Source: JBFIHF01 sp964411125 (GTDB lineage Bacteria > Myxococcota_A > Bradymonadia > Bradymonadales > Bradymonadaceae). Taken from it: DNA of 64,000 nucleotides. The DNA is taken from positions 1 to 64,000 of the forward strand of contig CAYPJU010000024.1 in NCBI GenBank assembly GCA_964411125.1. The letters run 5' to 3'. The translations under genes were made by a program, and so were the position numbers. This document shows positions 9,428 through 18,909 of the stretch, piece after piece. The notes beneath the pieces are model-generated. The model ran no database searches. It saw only the letters and a program-made list of their open reading frames with translations, and had not been told where the DNA came from. Within the stretch, counting starts at the first letter, position 1. Each line of letters opens with the position of its first letter.

Positions 9428-10651
9428 CTAAGCAGCGCGAAGGGTGATGGCGGTGACCTCGGAGGGGACGCCGAGGCGCATCGGAGGCCCCCAGTACCCG
9501 GTCCCGCGGCTGACGTAGACGTCCAGGCCGTCGAGGTGCCCGAGCCCGGCCGAGAACGGGTGCGCGAGCCCGACGAAGAAGTTCCAGGGATAGAACTGCC
9601 CGCCGTGCGTATGCCCGCTGAGCTGTAGTTTCCAACCGGCCTCGGCCGCCTCGTAGCAACTCCTCGGCTGATGGGCGAGGAGGACCGAATAGTCGTGGTC
9701 ACCGCACCCGTCGAGCGCTCCACGCGGGTCGGTCGTTCCCCCCATCCGTGGACAACTGTAGTCGTCGACGCCACCGACCACGAGCCGTGCCCCGCCGACG
9801 TCGATGATGCGGTGTTCGTTCGCGAGGGCGGTCATCCCGTGGCGCGAGACCTCTTCCTTCCACGCGTCGGCGTCCCAGTACCACTCGTGATTCCCGGTGC
9901 AGTAGTAGGCCCCGTAGCGAGACCGCATCTGGCCCATCGGCTCGAGATGCGGACGCAGATCGACCGGCCGACCGTCGATCAGGTCCCCCGTCACGGCGAT
10001 GATGTCGGCGTCGAGCTCGTTGACGATCTCGACGAAGGTCTCCACGAACGGGCGCTTCAACGTCGGCCCGACATGCGTATCGGAGAGCTGCACGATGCGG
10101 AAACCGTCGAGGTCGGGGTGCAACCCCCGCACGGGGAGTTCCACCTCTTCCACTTTCGGTCGGCTGCGCGCCTGAACGTAGCCGATCCCGGTTCCGACCC
10201 CGGATGCGGCGAAGATGCCGAGGTTCAGCCCGCTCGTCAGAAGCGTGCGGCGGTCGGGGTTGTCGGGAAACGGGTTGGACGGATCGAACCAGCCGAGGAG
10301 GCGCGCGATCAGAAAGGCGAGGTCTTTGACCAGGAGCCCTGTGAGCAGCAGGACGAACATCCCCATCCCCACGTAGGTGATCCACTGCAACACGGACAGT
10401 AGCGGAGAGTCCCCGACCCGACGGCCGACAAAGAAGACGACCGGCGAAAGAGACGCGTGTAGAGCGACGACCGTCCACGCGACCAGCGACCACGGGCGCT
10501 CGAGGTACGAGCCATGGATGAGGCGGTTCCCGACGTAGTAGTGCACGCCGCCCCAGACGATGGTCATGATCGTTCCAAAGATGATCTGCTGCACTGCCGC
10601 TCTCAACCAGTAAGGGCCGTCGAGGGAAACTCGACGGCCGTCGCCATTCAT
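9428..10651 (-). CDS. Membrane-anchored metallophosphoesterase
   Basis: A 407-residue protein with three predicted N-terminal membrane helices (to about residue 115), a further hydrophobic segment after DRRTLLTSG, then a calcineurin-like phosphoesterase domain of the YaeI/YkuE type. The metal motifs are intact: SDTH, GDLID, GNHEW and GHTHGGQ. The enzyme domain probably faces the periplasm and hydrolyses a phosphoester, possibly of a lipid; the substrate cannot be read from sequence. It follows the small membrane protein at 10698-11348 at a gap of 46 bases, so an operon is possible. Confidence 0.88.
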   Translation of the reverse strand: MNGDGRRVSLDGPYWLRAAVQQIIFGTIMTIVWGGVHYYVGNRLIHGSYLERPWSLVAWTVVALHASLSPVVFFVGRRVGDSPLLSVLQWITYVGMGMFVLLLTGLLVKDLAFLIARLLGWFDPSNPFPDNPDRRTLLTSGLNLGIFAASGVGTGIGYVQARSRPKVEEVELPVRGLHPDLDGFRIVQLSDTHVGPTLKRPFVETFVEIVNELDADIIAVTGDLIDGRPVDLRPHLEPMGQMRSRYGAYYCTGNHEWYWDADAWKEEVSRHGMTALANEHRIIDVGGARLVVGGVDDYSCPRMGGTTDPRGALDGCGDHDYSVLLAHQPRSCYEAAEAGWKLQLSGHTHGGQFYPWNFFVGLAHPFSAGLGHLDGLDVYVSRGTGYWGPPMRLGVPSEVTAITLRAA

Positions 10652-10697
10652 TCCGTCGTTGGATGCACGTCGCCGGAGAGCGACTCAGAAAAGCGCC

Positions 10698-11348
10698 CTA
10701 CTTCTTCTTGCCCATCGCTTTCGCCATCCGGCTCTCGAGCCGAACCGACAGATAAGCGTCCAGGTAGTCGGGTTCGTCGAAGAGTTCGCACGCGACGATC
10801 TCGAACCACACCCCCTCCCCTTCGCCAGCCTCGAGCCGCGACGGAAAGTCCTTGCGAGGCCAGACGACGTTGCGCGACTGGGGGATCCAGAGGTGTTGCT
10901 TCGGCTTGATGTACGCTTCGAAATCGAGCTTCCCCTGTGTCCCCCCGGCGTAGAACTGCGTGATGTCGACGACGGCGAGGCAGCCGTCGTCGCTGAGCTT
11001 CACGAACGCGTGCGAGCGGTCGATCCTCACCTCGTGCGTTCGCAGAACCGCGCCCGACTCGTCGGAGACTTCGACGAACGAAGTCCCGCCCAACAGTTCG
11101 ACGAGCTCGGCGCCGTTGGCGGCTATCTCGACGCGCTCTCCGCCGTCGACGCTCACGAAGCGGGCGGAGTCCGAAAGATTGAGGGCGTAGAGCATCCCCC
11201 CGTCGTAGAGCCAGACACGGTGGCCGAACCAACCGGAGCCGGTGACCTTGCCGATGATACCGACCATGCCGACGACCATCACGGCGAGCGCGAGGCCGAT
11301 GACGATCGCTCGCCAGTTCCGGGGGGTCGAGAGGTCGTCGGTACTCAC
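10698..11348 (-). CDS. Membrane-anchored hypothetical protein
   Basis: A 216-residue protein with one N-terminal membrane helix (IVIGLALAVMVVGMVGIIG) and a beta-rich extracytoplasmic domain, ending in a basic KAMGKKK tail. I do not recognise the family. The start is read as GTG at 11348 because it overlaps the upstream stop codon as GTGA, indicating coupled translation with the zinc-ribbon protein at 11345-12118. The pair probably works together at the inner membrane. Confidence 0.7.
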   Translation of the reverse strand: MSTDDLSTPRNWRAIVIGLALAVMVVGMVGIIGKVTGSGWFGHRVWLYDGGMLYALNLSDSARFVSVDGGERVEIAANGAELVELLGGTSFVEVSDESGAVLRTHEVRIDRSHAFVKLSDDGCLAVVDITQFYAGGTQGKLDFEAYIKPKQHLWIPQSRNVVWPRKDFPSRLEAGEGEGVWFEIVACELFDEPDYLDAYLSVRLESRMAKAMGKKK

Positions 11349-12118
11349 ATTCCCGACAGCCCGAAGACCACGGCCGCGCCGATGCAGCACATGACCGTCA
11401 TCACGGCGACACCGATGAAGACGAAGATGAGCTTGTTCTGCTTCTTCTCCGGGAGGGTGTTGCCGGAGACCACGATCGGCCCGTCCCCGTCCAGGCCCTG
11501 CGGCCCGACTCCGTCGGCGGCACCACCCGCCCAGGCAGGCTCGTTCGTCGCTCTCGCCGGCCCTCGCACGGGCGGATCGGTTGCGTTCATCTTGAAGCCC
11601 TCGTTCGCGGAGGCAAACGACGAGGGGGGCTCGGAAGGCGCGGCGACCTCCTCGACGGTCGAGGGTGCGAACGCGCCCGCGTTTCCGGGTGGCTCCTCGT
11701 CGACAGACGGTAGCGCCGAGGTCTTCGCGTCGGAGAGTTCGTCACCGTATCCCGCCTGCACCGGTTCCTTTTCCATCGGCGTAGGCTCGCCGATCTTCGG
11801 GATGCTGAGCTTCCCGGGGCTCGGGAGGCTCGAGCCGGACGACGACGCGGGCGCGGGCGCTCCGGACGGCTTTGGGATCTTGAGCTTCCCTTCGCTCTTC
11901 AGGTCGCCGAGGCTCTTCGGCTCGGTGTCGGCGGCGTCTTGGGCTGCCTCGCGCGCGGCCTTCGCCTCGGCGGCGGCCTGCGCCATCATGTCGGCCGTCA
12001 CGGGCGCCATGCCGAGCATGGTCTTCTTCCCGGCACCCGACGAGATCTGTGCACCACAATATCCGCAGTGGGCACTGTCGTCGGCGATTTCCTTTCCGCA
12101 TTCCGGGCAAATGATCAT
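11345..12118 (-). CDS. Zinc-ribbon protein with C-terminal membrane helix
   Basis: A 257-residue protein starting MIICPECGKE. The N-terminus is a four-Cys zinc ribbon (CPEC...CGYC, residues 4-24). A long low-complexity region rich in Pro, Ala, Ser and acidic residues follows, with one C-terminal membrane helix (FIGVAVMTVMCCIGAAVVFG). Cytoplasmic zinc ribbon with tail anchor is the likely topology. The same zinc ribbon/acidic linker/C-terminal helix layout recurs at 40461-41627. The stop codon overlaps the GTG of the next gene. No defined activity. Confidence 0.75.
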   Translation of the reverse strand: MIICPECGKEIADDSAHCGYCGAQISSGAGKKTMLGMAPVTADMMAQAAAEAKAAREAAQDAADTEPKSLGDLKSEGKLKIPKPSGAPAPASSSGSSLPSPGKLSIPKIGEPTPMEKEPVQAGYGDELSDAKTSALPSVDEEPPGNAGAFAPSTVEEVAAPSEPPSSFASANEGFKMNATDPPVRGPARATNEPAWAGGAADGVGPQGLDGDGPIVVSGNTLPEKKQNKLIFVFIGVAVMTVMCCIGAAVVFGLSGM

Positions 12119-12256
12119 CGCAACACCTGAAGGTAGGACTTCGTCGCACACGAATACGTCACGCGTCCCGGGCCGTCAACGTTTGGGTGCTGCAGATTCC
12201 GGACTGGAATCGATCGCGATGGCGGCTAGGATGCCTGCCCCGCGACGGAGTTCGGC

Positions 12257-13246
12257 GTGCTGAGAGTTTGGTGTGAACATCTTCCGCTGGTCCGGCTGCG
12301 CGAGCCCGCCGTCCTCGACCTCCTCGCCCGCTACGAGGCGCATCCCATCGTCGCGGCGAAGCCGGACATCGAGCTCGACGCCCTCGCCGATGCCCTCTCG
12401 TCGCTCACGACTCGAGGACTCACCCCCGGCGTCTGGCCCCTCTTGAACGAAGACGCGGGTTACTGGCCCTCGGAGCGAAACTTTTCGGCGTGGGCGGGGT
12501 GGGCCTTCGATCTCCTCGACGAGCTGGAGCAACGAGATGCGAGGCCTGTTTGGGTCGCGGTCGACCTCGAACCTCCCATCCAGCAAGTCGCGCGGCTGCT
12601 GCGGCGCCCATGGGCGATCCCGGTCGCGGCAGCGGCGCTCGCGCTGGAGAACATGGACATCGAGCGCTTCGAGTCGTCGCGCGACGAGCTGCGCGCCATC
12701 TTGTCCACGTTGCGCGACCGCGGTCACCGAACCCTCGGAGTGACGCTGCCGCTCGCGGCGCACGACCTCCGCGACGGCATTTCGATCTGGGAAGACATGT
12801 TCGAGACCCCCTGGACCGGGCTTCCCTGGGATGCCGCTGGAATCATGGCGTACGGTTCGATCATCGCCGGGGCGTCACGCGGCGCATTCACCCCGGCAGA
12901 CGCGCGTGCGATCCACCAGCCACTCCTGGCCCACATCGGCCGCGAGCTCGGGACGCGCGCCCATGCTTCCATCGGCATCACGGGTGCCGGCGTCTTCGGT
13001 GACGAGCCCGCCTACGAAGATCCCGCCGAACTCGCGCGCGACGCGAGCGCCGCGCGCGCCGCCGGAATCGAAGACATCGCCGTCTTCTGTCTCGAAGGGA
13101 TCCTCGCGCGCCCCGACCCGGAGGCATGGCTCGCCGCCGTCGCCGACGCTGTGCCATGCGCCCCCGAGCCGACCTGGAAATCCCGCGCGCTGCGCAAAGT
13201 TGGGGCATCGGCGAGGTCGGGCGCCCGGCTGTTGTTTGGACGTTGA
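12257..13246 (+). CDS. Hypothetical protein, probable TIM-barrel
   Basis: A 329-residue soluble protein with a GTG start and GGAG six bases upstream. No signal peptide. Alternating hydrophobic strands and helices, with VWVAVDLEPP (strand ending in Asp/Glu), LGVTLPLAAHD, AAGIMAYGS, and ASIGITGAGVF, resemble glycosidase-type TIM barrels with acidic residues at strand ends. The C-terminus is basic (WKSRALRKVGASARSG). I do not recognise a named family, and hydrolase activity would be speculation. The E2-like gene follows in the same direction after 33 bases. Confidence 0.65.
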   Translation: MLRVWCEHLPLVRLREPAVLDLLARYEAHPIVAAKPDIELDALADALSSLTTRGLTPGVWPLLNEDAGYWPSERNFSAWAGWAFDLLDELEQRDARPVWVAVDLEPPIQQVARLLRRPWAIPVAAAALALENMDIERFESSRDELRAILSTLRDRGHRTLGVTLPLAAHDLRDGISIWEDMFETPWTGLPWDAAGIMAYGSIIAGASRGAFTPADARAIHQPLLAHIGRELGTRAHASIGITGAGVFGDEPAYEDPAELARDASAARAAGIEDIAVFCLEGILARPDPEAWLAAVADAVPCAPEPTWKSRALRKVGASARSGARLLFGR

Positions 13247-13279
13247 CAGGCGTCCGAACGCGCGGCACGGTCCGCGACC

Positions 13280-14230
13280 ATGGAGATCTGGCAAATCGTC
13301 GCACTCGTGATCGCCGTCCCGCTCGCCTCGATGGTCCTGCTGGACCTGAAGAAGTCGAGGCCCGACGGCACGTTCGTCAAGAACCTGCACAAGTATCGGA
13401 CCATGATGTTCTACGTCATGCCGACACGAAACGAGTCCGTCGTCTACTTCGACGAGTACGTCGATGCCGAAGCGATCCAGGGCTACGTCGAACGCGCTTC
13501 CGAGAAGTTCGGGACCGACGTCGGTCTCACCCACGCCGTAGTCGCGGCGACGGCGACCGGTTTCGCGGAAAACCCACGGATGAATCAATTCGTCATGGGG
13601 TACCGCCTCTATCGACGCGACGGAATCTGGGTCTCGTTCAGCATGAAGCGAAAGAAGCTCGACGCGACGGCGAAGCTGTCGGTCGTGAAACAGCTCGTCG
13701 AAGACGGCATGACGTTCCGAGAATTCTGCGAGGCGGTGAACGCCAAGATCAACGTGGAGCGCTCGGGGAAAAAGACCTACGCCGACAAGGAGTACGAGCT
13801 CTTCACGGCGATCCCGCGGGCCGTCCTACACCGGATGGTGAAGCTCTTTCGCCAGCTCGACTACTGGAACCTGCTCCCCGGCGCTTTCCTCGTCAACGAC
13901 CCGATGTACACCAGCATGTTCATCGCGAACCTCGGGAGCCTCGACATGGGCGCGGGCTACCACCACCTCTACGAGTGGGGCACCTGCCCGCTCTTCCTGA
14001 TGGTCGGCAAGATCGAGGACCGCCCCGTCGTTCGCGACGGCGAGGTCGTCGTCCGTCCCATCATGCATCTGCGTTTTTCGTACGACGAACGGATCGACGA
14101 CGGGCTCACCGCCGGGCGCGGTATCAAGACCTTCAAAGAGATTCTGGAGAACCCCGAAGCACACCTGGGGTGCCTGCAGGAAGATGGGTCGGACGCCTAC
14201 CCGCTCACGACCCCACGCGCGGAGCGTTGA
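13280..14230 (+). CDS. Membrane-anchored E2-acyltransferase-like protein, catalytic His replaced
   Basis: A 316-residue protein with an N-terminal membrane helix followed by a domain resembling the catalytic domain of 2-oxoacid dehydrogenase E2/chloramphenicol acetyltransferases. The family signature near the C-terminus, normally DHRxxDG, reads DERIDDG here (269-275), followed by a typical LKxILENP-like end (FKEILENP). The catalytic His is thus Glu. No lipoyl domain is present. The central LLPGAFLVNDPMYTSMFIANLGSLDMGAGYHH segment matches the family region around its conserved Asn/Gly, with a shifted His. It may be a non-acetyltransferase relative or bind acyl-CoA. Confidence in the fold is moderate. 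Confidence 0.65.
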   Translation: MEIWQIVALVIAVPLASMVLLDLKKSRPDGTFVKNLHKYRTMMFYVMPTRNESVVYFDEYVDAEAIQGYVERASEKFGTDVGLTHAVVAATATGFAENPRMNQFVMGYRLYRRDGIWVSFSMKRKKLDATAKLSVVKQLVEDGMTFREFCEAVNAKINVERSGKKTYADKEYELFTAIPRAVLHRMVKLFRQLDYWNLLPGAFLVNDPMYTSMFIANLGSLDMGAGYHHLYEWGTCPLFLMVGKIEDRPVVRDGEVVVRPIMHLRFSYDERIDDGLTAGRGIKTFKEILENPEAHLGCLQEDGSDAYPLTTPRAER

Positions 14231-14284
14231 CCCGCCGCGCCGATCCCCTCGGCAAAATCATGGAAGCGGAGAGACGACGCACGG

Positions 14285-14572
14285 TCAGCCGTGGCGTTTC
14301 TCTTCGCGCTGGATGCACTTTCGCACCCCGTAGATCGTATCCGTCGCGAGCACGCATTCGGCTTCGCGACGGTAGCTGTTGACGCCGCGGCGAGCCTTCT
14401 TGTCCTGCTGATGCTCGATGCACGACTGCATGTCCTGCAACTCGTTGGGGACGTCGTCGTCCCCCTCGTAGATCGCCATGATGTGCTTGCAGTAGGCTTC
14501 CTCTTCCGGAGCACAGCCGCTGACCGAAACGAGGAGCCCGAAAACCATCAGTCCTTTCACGAAAATTCGCAC
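14285..14572 (-). CDS. Small Cys-containing lipoprotein
   Basis: A 95-residue lipoprotein read from a GTG start (VRIFVKGLM) with GGAG six bases upstream. The signal peptide ends at lipobox VSGC. The mature part has four further Cys spaced like two disulfides, many charged residues, and ends REEKRHG. A longer frame upstream exists but would bury the signal peptide. Function unknown. It lies between a convergent E2-like gene and a co-directional beta-propeller lipoprotein. Confidence 0.7.
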   Translation of the reverse strand: MRIFVKGLMVFGLLVSVSGCAPEEEAYCKHIMAIYEGDDDVPNELQDMQSCIEHQQDKKARRGVNSYRREAECVLATDTIYGVRKCIQREEKRHG

Positions 14573-14654
14573 CGTCTGCTCCGTTTCTGTTTGGTTCGCG
14601 AGTATAACAATCCGCCCCAACCTTTGAAACTCTCCCTCGCGCCGCGAACTCGGT

Positions 14655-15746
14655 TCAGGGCTTTTGCCACTGGAAGCCATCGTCGGCGCGGTAGCCGAGG
14701 GCGAAGATTGCTCCCCCGTCCGCGTCCAGCAGGACGATGAAGTTGCCGACGCACGCGGCGAGATGGCTGGCGTCCTCCGAGATGGCGAGGCCGCACAGAT
14801 TGCCGTCCGGCAGCGGAGTCTGCCACATCGGGTCACCCGTCTCCGTCTTGCGCGCCGAGATCTCGTTCGTGTCGAGCTGCCAGTACATCCCCGTCGCGAG
14901 ACCATGAGCAGCGACCATTCCGCCACGCGCGTCGTGGGTCCAGGGAAGATACCCTCCCGCGACCTTGCCGATCTTCAGGGCGCCGTTCACGGAAGTCGCG
15001 TAGATGAACCCCTCGGCAGCAGCGACGGATCGAGCGTGACCGTCGAGCTTCATGATTCGCTTCGAGCTCGAGGGCTTCGTCGGGTCCCACACGTTGACGA
15101 CACCTTCCTCGTCCGTCACGACGAGCTTCCCGTCGTCCGTCAGGGCGAGCGGCCCACGAATGGGCCCGAACTCGACGTGGAAGTCCGGCGCCTGGCGGTT
15201 GAGATAGTTCTCCAGCTTTTCCTTGTGCTGATCCTCTTCGAAGGAGTGCGCCTGACCCCAGATGCGTACCTTTCCGAGGCGGTCGGCGACGTAGAGCCCC
15301 ATCCCTTGCTCCGTGAACACAGCGGATTCGAACTCCTTCACCGTGTTCATCTGCAGAATGAGATCGCCGTTCAGGTTGACGATTACCGGTGGATTGGTGC
15401 CGAGCAAGGCGAGGTCGCCGTTCGGGGCGACCGCCGCAACCTGAAATGCCTTCGATGCTTTCGACACCGAGGTCGAACCCGACGAGACGTCGACCTTCGA
15501 GACGACGCCGTCGAGATGCCCGACGGCGAGCTTGCCGTTGCGGAAACCGACATACGTCACCGCCTTCGGCTTCACCGACGGAAACGAAACTTTCCGCACC
15601 CCTTCCCGGATCCCGCTCGCTTCGACCGCCCCCCGAGAAATGCTCGTCCCGTCCCCGCGCGCTGCATCGTCGGCCTTCTTCGAGGCGCCCGCACCACTGC
15701 ACGAGAGCGCACATACCGCGACCATCACCGACCATCGACTCTTCAT
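14655..15746 (-). CDS. Beta-propeller (WD40/PQQ-like) lipoprotein
   Basis: A 363-residue protein with a signal peptide and a Cys near SCSGAGA, suggesting lipidation. The rest is a series of 35-45 residue repeats of the type LAVGHLDGVVSKVDVSSG, KLVVTDEEGVVNVWDP and VAAAEGFIYATSVNGALKIG, typical of seven- to eight-bladed propellers. GGAG precedes the ATG. Probable periplasmic or outer-membrane binding or scaffold role; no catalytic motif is visible. Confidence 0.72.
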   Translation of the reverse strand: MKSRWSVMVAVCALSCSGAGASKKADDAARGDGTSISRGAVEASGIREGVRKVSFPSVKPKAVTYVGFRNGKLAVGHLDGVVSKVDVSSGSTSVSKASKAFQVAAVAPNGDLALLGTNPPVIVNLNGDLILQMNTVKEFESAVFTEQGMGLYVADRLGKVRIWGQAHSFEEDQHKEKLENYLNRQAPDFHVEFGPIRGPLALTDDGKLVVTDEEGVVNVWDPTKPSSSKRIMKLDGHARSVAAAEGFIYATSVNGALKIGKVAGGYLPWTHDARGGMVAAHGLATGMYWQLDTNEISARKTETGDPMWQTPLPDGNLCGLAISEDASHLAACVGNFIVLLDADGGAIFALGYRADDGFQWQKP

Positions 15747-15806
15747 CCCATCTCCGCCACGTCTCTGTGAATTCGTCTCGATGACACGATAGTCGAAAGC
15801 GACCCG

Positions 15807-17201
15807 TCACGTCACGGCGTCCTCGTCTTCGATGCCGTACTTTTCGAGCTTGTAGTAGAGCGCGCTCGACTTGATGCCGAGCAGCCGCGCGGTCTCCGTC
15901 TTCACGCCCTTCGCCTTGCGAAACGCGCGAAGGATCAACTGCCGCTCCAGATCTTCCAGGATCTCCGGAAGCGACCTATCCCCTTCCGGGATCGCGAGGA
16001 GATCGTCGTTGCTACGCCCCGTGATGACGGGAGGGAGGTCGGAGATCTCGATCGTGTTTCCCTCGGCGAAGACCATCGCGTGCTCGATGACGTTCTCGAG
16101 CTCGCGGACGTTCCCGGGCCACCGATATTGCCGCAACGCCTGCAGCGCGTCGGGGGCGATGTTGCCCAGCTTCTTGTGCGTCCGGTTTCTCAACTTCGTC
16201 ATGAAGTGGTCGACGAGCGGCCGCAGGTCAGACATCCGCTCGCGCAGCGGCGGCAGCGTGATCGGGATGATGTGGAGCCGATAGAAGAGGTCCTCGCGGA
16301 AGTTTCCCTCGCTCACCTCTTCCTTCAGGTCCTTGTTCGTCGCCGTCACCACCCGCACGTCGACATGGACGGTCTCTTCGCCCCCTACGCGCTCGAACGC
16401 GCGCTCCTGTAGCACCCTCAGCAGCTTCAACTGCGTCGACGGACTGATGTCTCCGATCTCGTCGAGGAACAGAGTCCCCCCGTCGGCGAGCTCGAAACGC
16501 CCCAACTTGCGCTTGGCAGCGCCGGTGAAGGCGCCCTTTTCATGCCCGAAGAGCTCGGACTCCAGCAGTGTCTCGGCGAGCGCCGAACAGTTCACCTTCA
16601 CGAAGGGGCCCGCAGCGCGCGGCGAATTCTCGTGGATCGCCCGCGCGACGAGCTCCTTGCCGGTCCCCGACTCGCCGTAGATGTGGACGGTGCTGTCCGA
16701 CGGAGCGACCTTGCGAATCTTGTTGAACACCGACGCCATCACGTCGGAGTCGCCGACCATGTCGGGGTCGTATGCGTCCGCCGCGTCGGCGCGCAGCATC
16801 TCGTTCTCCCGCGACAGGCGCTCCCCGCGCTTGCGCTCGGCGCCCAGCTCGAGTGCGCGCTCCACCTTCGACCGAAGCAGGTCGGGAGGGAACGGCTTGG
16901 GGATGAAGTCGTGCGCCCCCTGCTGCATGGCGTCCACCGCTTTCTCGATAGAGCCGAACGCCGTCACGATCATCACGAGCGCTTCGGGATCCTCGGCGAG
17001 CACGGATTTCAAGACCCGCATCCCGTCTACGCCGTCCATCTTGAGGTCGGTGATGACGAGGTCGGGGTTCTCGGACTTGAACTTTTCGATCCCCTGCGCG
17101 CCCCCCGGCGCATCGATGGTCTCGTGCCCCATCCGCTTGAGCACCTGCACGATCCCTTCGCGCAACGTGGCGTTGTCTTCGACGACCAGTACCTTTGCCA
17201 T
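15807..17201 (-). CDS. NtrC-family sigma-54 response regulator
   Basis: A 464-residue protein with receiver domain (phosphoacceptor D52 in VITDLKMD), sigma-54 AAA+ domain (Walker A GESGTGKE, sigma-54 contact loop GAFTGA, Walker B TLFLDEIGD) and C-terminal Fis-type helix-turn-helix (TARLLGIKSSALYYKL). It activates RNA polymerase-sigma54 after phosphorylation. It follows the histidine kinase at 17256-18758 by 54 bases in the same direction, so the two form a cognate pair. An imperfect dyad ACTCC-7-GGAGT (17211-17227) lies just before its start codon. Confidence 0.95.
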   Translation of the reverse strand: MAKVLVVEDNATLREGIVQVLKRMGHETIDAPGGAQGIEKFKSENPDLVITDLKMDGVDGMRVLKSVLAEDPEALVMIVTAFGSIEKAVDAMQQGAHDFIPKPFPPDLLRSKVERALELGAERKRGERLSRENEMLRADAADAYDPDMVGDSDVMASVFNKIRKVAPSDSTVHIYGESGTGKELVARAIHENSPRAAGPFVKVNCSALAETLLESELFGHEKGAFTGAAKRKLGRFELADGGTLFLDEIGDISPSTQLKLLRVLQERAFERVGGEETVHVDVRVVTATNKDLKEEVSEGNFREDLFYRLHIIPITLPPLRERMSDLRPLVDHFMTKLRNRTHKKLGNIAPDALQALRQYRWPGNVRELENVIEHAMVFAEGNTIEISDLPPVITGRSNDDLLAIPEGDRSLPEILEDLERQLILRAFRKAKGVKTETARLLGIKSSALYYKLEKYGIEDEDAVT

Positions 17202-17255
17202 GCTTACCTCACTCCGGATTCTGGAGTCTTAGCGGACCTCATCGTCACTGACCAG

Positions 17256-18758
17256 TCAACCGAGCCAGCCTTCGGGGATTTCCTGTGCACTGGCGGGCTC
17301 GAGCGACGTGTCGAACGGCAGGACGAAGTCGATCGTCGTGCCCTCTTCCCCGCTCGCGACGCGGAGCTCGCCACCATGCTGTTCCAGAATCCTGTGGGTG
17401 AGGGCGAGGCCGAGGCCGCTCCCCTTCTCCTTGGTCGTGTAGAAGGGGGTCAGGACGTCCTCGATGCTCTCCCGGGGGATCCCCGGTCCGTCGTCCGAGA
17501 TCCGCACGAGCCGCACGTCGCCCTCCTCGACGACCCGCACTTCGATGTGCCCACCCGTTCCGCAGGCCTGATACGCGTTCCGAACGACGTTGATGACCGC
17601 CCGGCGAAGTTTCTGGCGATCCGCGGTGAGTTCTGCGTCGTCGGGTTCCGCGACGGTCACTATGGCACAGCCCGAATCGATCACCTCGCCCGACAGGAGG
17701 TCGTCGACCTCCCGCAGGAAATCGCGGGCCGAGAAACGCTCGAGGTCGGGCGGAGCGTGGCGGGCGAAGTCGAGGAAGTCGGTCACGACGCGCTCGAGGT
17801 AGTCGAGCTCGCGCTGGATCTTGGCGACCTTCTCCGTCATCTCGTCGCGCCGTGCGTCGTCCACCTCGAGGGACGCGTCGGCGAGGTCCTCGGCGAGGAG
17901 CCCGCAGAAGAGCTCCATCCCGCCGAGCGGATTTCGGACCTCGTGGGCGATCCCGGAGAGCATCATCTGCATCTGCCGATCGCGGCTCACGATGTTCTGC
18001 CGCATCTCTTCGAAGCTTCGCCCGAGGAAGGCGATCTCGTCGTTCCCCTCCGGCGTGGCGATCGGCTCCTCGGTGTCCCCCGCGCCGAGGCGCTGCGCGG
18101 CAGCGACGAGGCGATTCAGCGGGGCGACGAGCTGACGCGAGAAGATCGTCGCCGCCGCGACCACCAGCAGTAGCCCGATGAACCCGAGCAACGTCAATGC
18201 GCTCGCGAAATCGCTGAGAAGTTCGAAGTAGGAGGCGCTCCCCTCGACCCCGATCGCCGCCACCACCTCACCGTCGCTCGTGATCGGGACGAACCCCGAC
18301 TTGTACGGAAGCCCGTCGGGGCCCTGAAACAACACGCTCGCCTCGGAGCCCCCTTCCGCGAAGACTCGGTCGACCTCCGCGCCGTGCGGGTCGAGTTCGT
18401 AGAGCCGCTCACCGAACGGGGTCCCCGACGTGTCCGCGATGACGGTGCGGTCGCGCGCAAAGATGTAGAGACGGCGAACCTCGGTCGCGTCGCGGGCGAG
18501 ACGGAGGTCTTCGTTGAGACGCGCCAGAACGCGAGTCTTCGTGTCGTCGAGACGCGTGATCTGCTTGGCGTCGAAGCCCTCCGACATCCCCGACCCCAGC
18601 GTCTCCCCGATCGTCACGAGCCGCTTGCCGAGCTCGTCTTCGAGTCCCTGCCGACCGGCGAAGTACGCGAGGAATCCGTACAGCGACACGATGAGAAGCG
18701 TCGGCACCAGGAAAACCCCGATGAGTTTGCTCCTCAACGATTGGCGGAATATCTTCAT
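17256..18758 (-). CDS. Membrane sensor histidine kinase
   Basis: A 500-residue protein, start MKIFRQSLRSK chosen to open on the first membrane helix (13-33). A periplasmic sensor of about 150 residues follows with Cache-like features (VLFQGPDGLPYKSGF), then a second helix (187-207), HAMP linker, HisKA dimerisation helix with phosphoacceptor H272 in AHEVRNP, and HATPase domain with N box (NVVRNAYQ), G1 (DDGPGIP), F box (FYTTK) and G2 (GSGLGLAL). Partner of the sigma-54 regulator immediately downstream. Signal unknown. Confidence 0.94.
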   Translation of the reverse strand: MKIFRQSLRSKLIGVFLVPTLLIVSLYGFLAYFAGRQGLEDELGKRLVTIGETLGSGMSEGFDAKQITRLDDTKTRVLARLNEDLRLARDATEVRRLYIFARDRTVIADTSGTPFGERLYELDPHGAEVDRVFAEGGSEASVLFQGPDGLPYKSGFVPITSDGEVVAAIGVEGSASYFELLSDFASALTLLGFIGLLLVVAAATIFSRQLVAPLNRLVAAAQRLGAGDTEEPIATPEGNDEIAFLGRSFEEMRQNIVSRDRQMQMMLSGIAHEVRNPLGGMELFCGLLAEDLADASLEVDDARRDEMTEKVAKIQRELDYLERVVTDFLDFARHAPPDLERFSARDFLREVDDLLSGEVIDSGCAIVTVAEPDDAELTADRQKLRRAVINVVRNAYQACGTGGHIEVRVVEEGDVRLVRISDDGPGIPRESIEDVLTPFYTTKEKGSGLGLALTHRILEQHGGELRVASGEEGTTIDFVLPFDTSLEPASAQEIPEGWLG

Positions 18759-18846
18759 CGGTGCGCCGCGCGTGGTGGGGCCCACGTCGAGTCACTTCGT
18801 GACGAAACGAATCTCGAAGAGGCCGAGTCATGATAGAGTAGGGTCA

Positions 18847-18867
18847 CGGTGGCGCAAAACGCCACCG
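18847..18867. promoter_or_regulatory. Perfect hairpin in divergent promoter region
   Basis: CGGTGGCG-caaaa-CGCCACCG is a perfect 8-bp stem with a 5-base loop in the interval between the divergent kinase and FHA/TPR genes, 43 bases before the FHA start. No T-run follows, so it is more likely an operator or leader structure than a terminator. Confidence 0.45.
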
Positions 18868-18909
18868 CCCTCCGAACGACGAGGGCGCTGGCACGGCAAG
18901 AGAGGCGTC

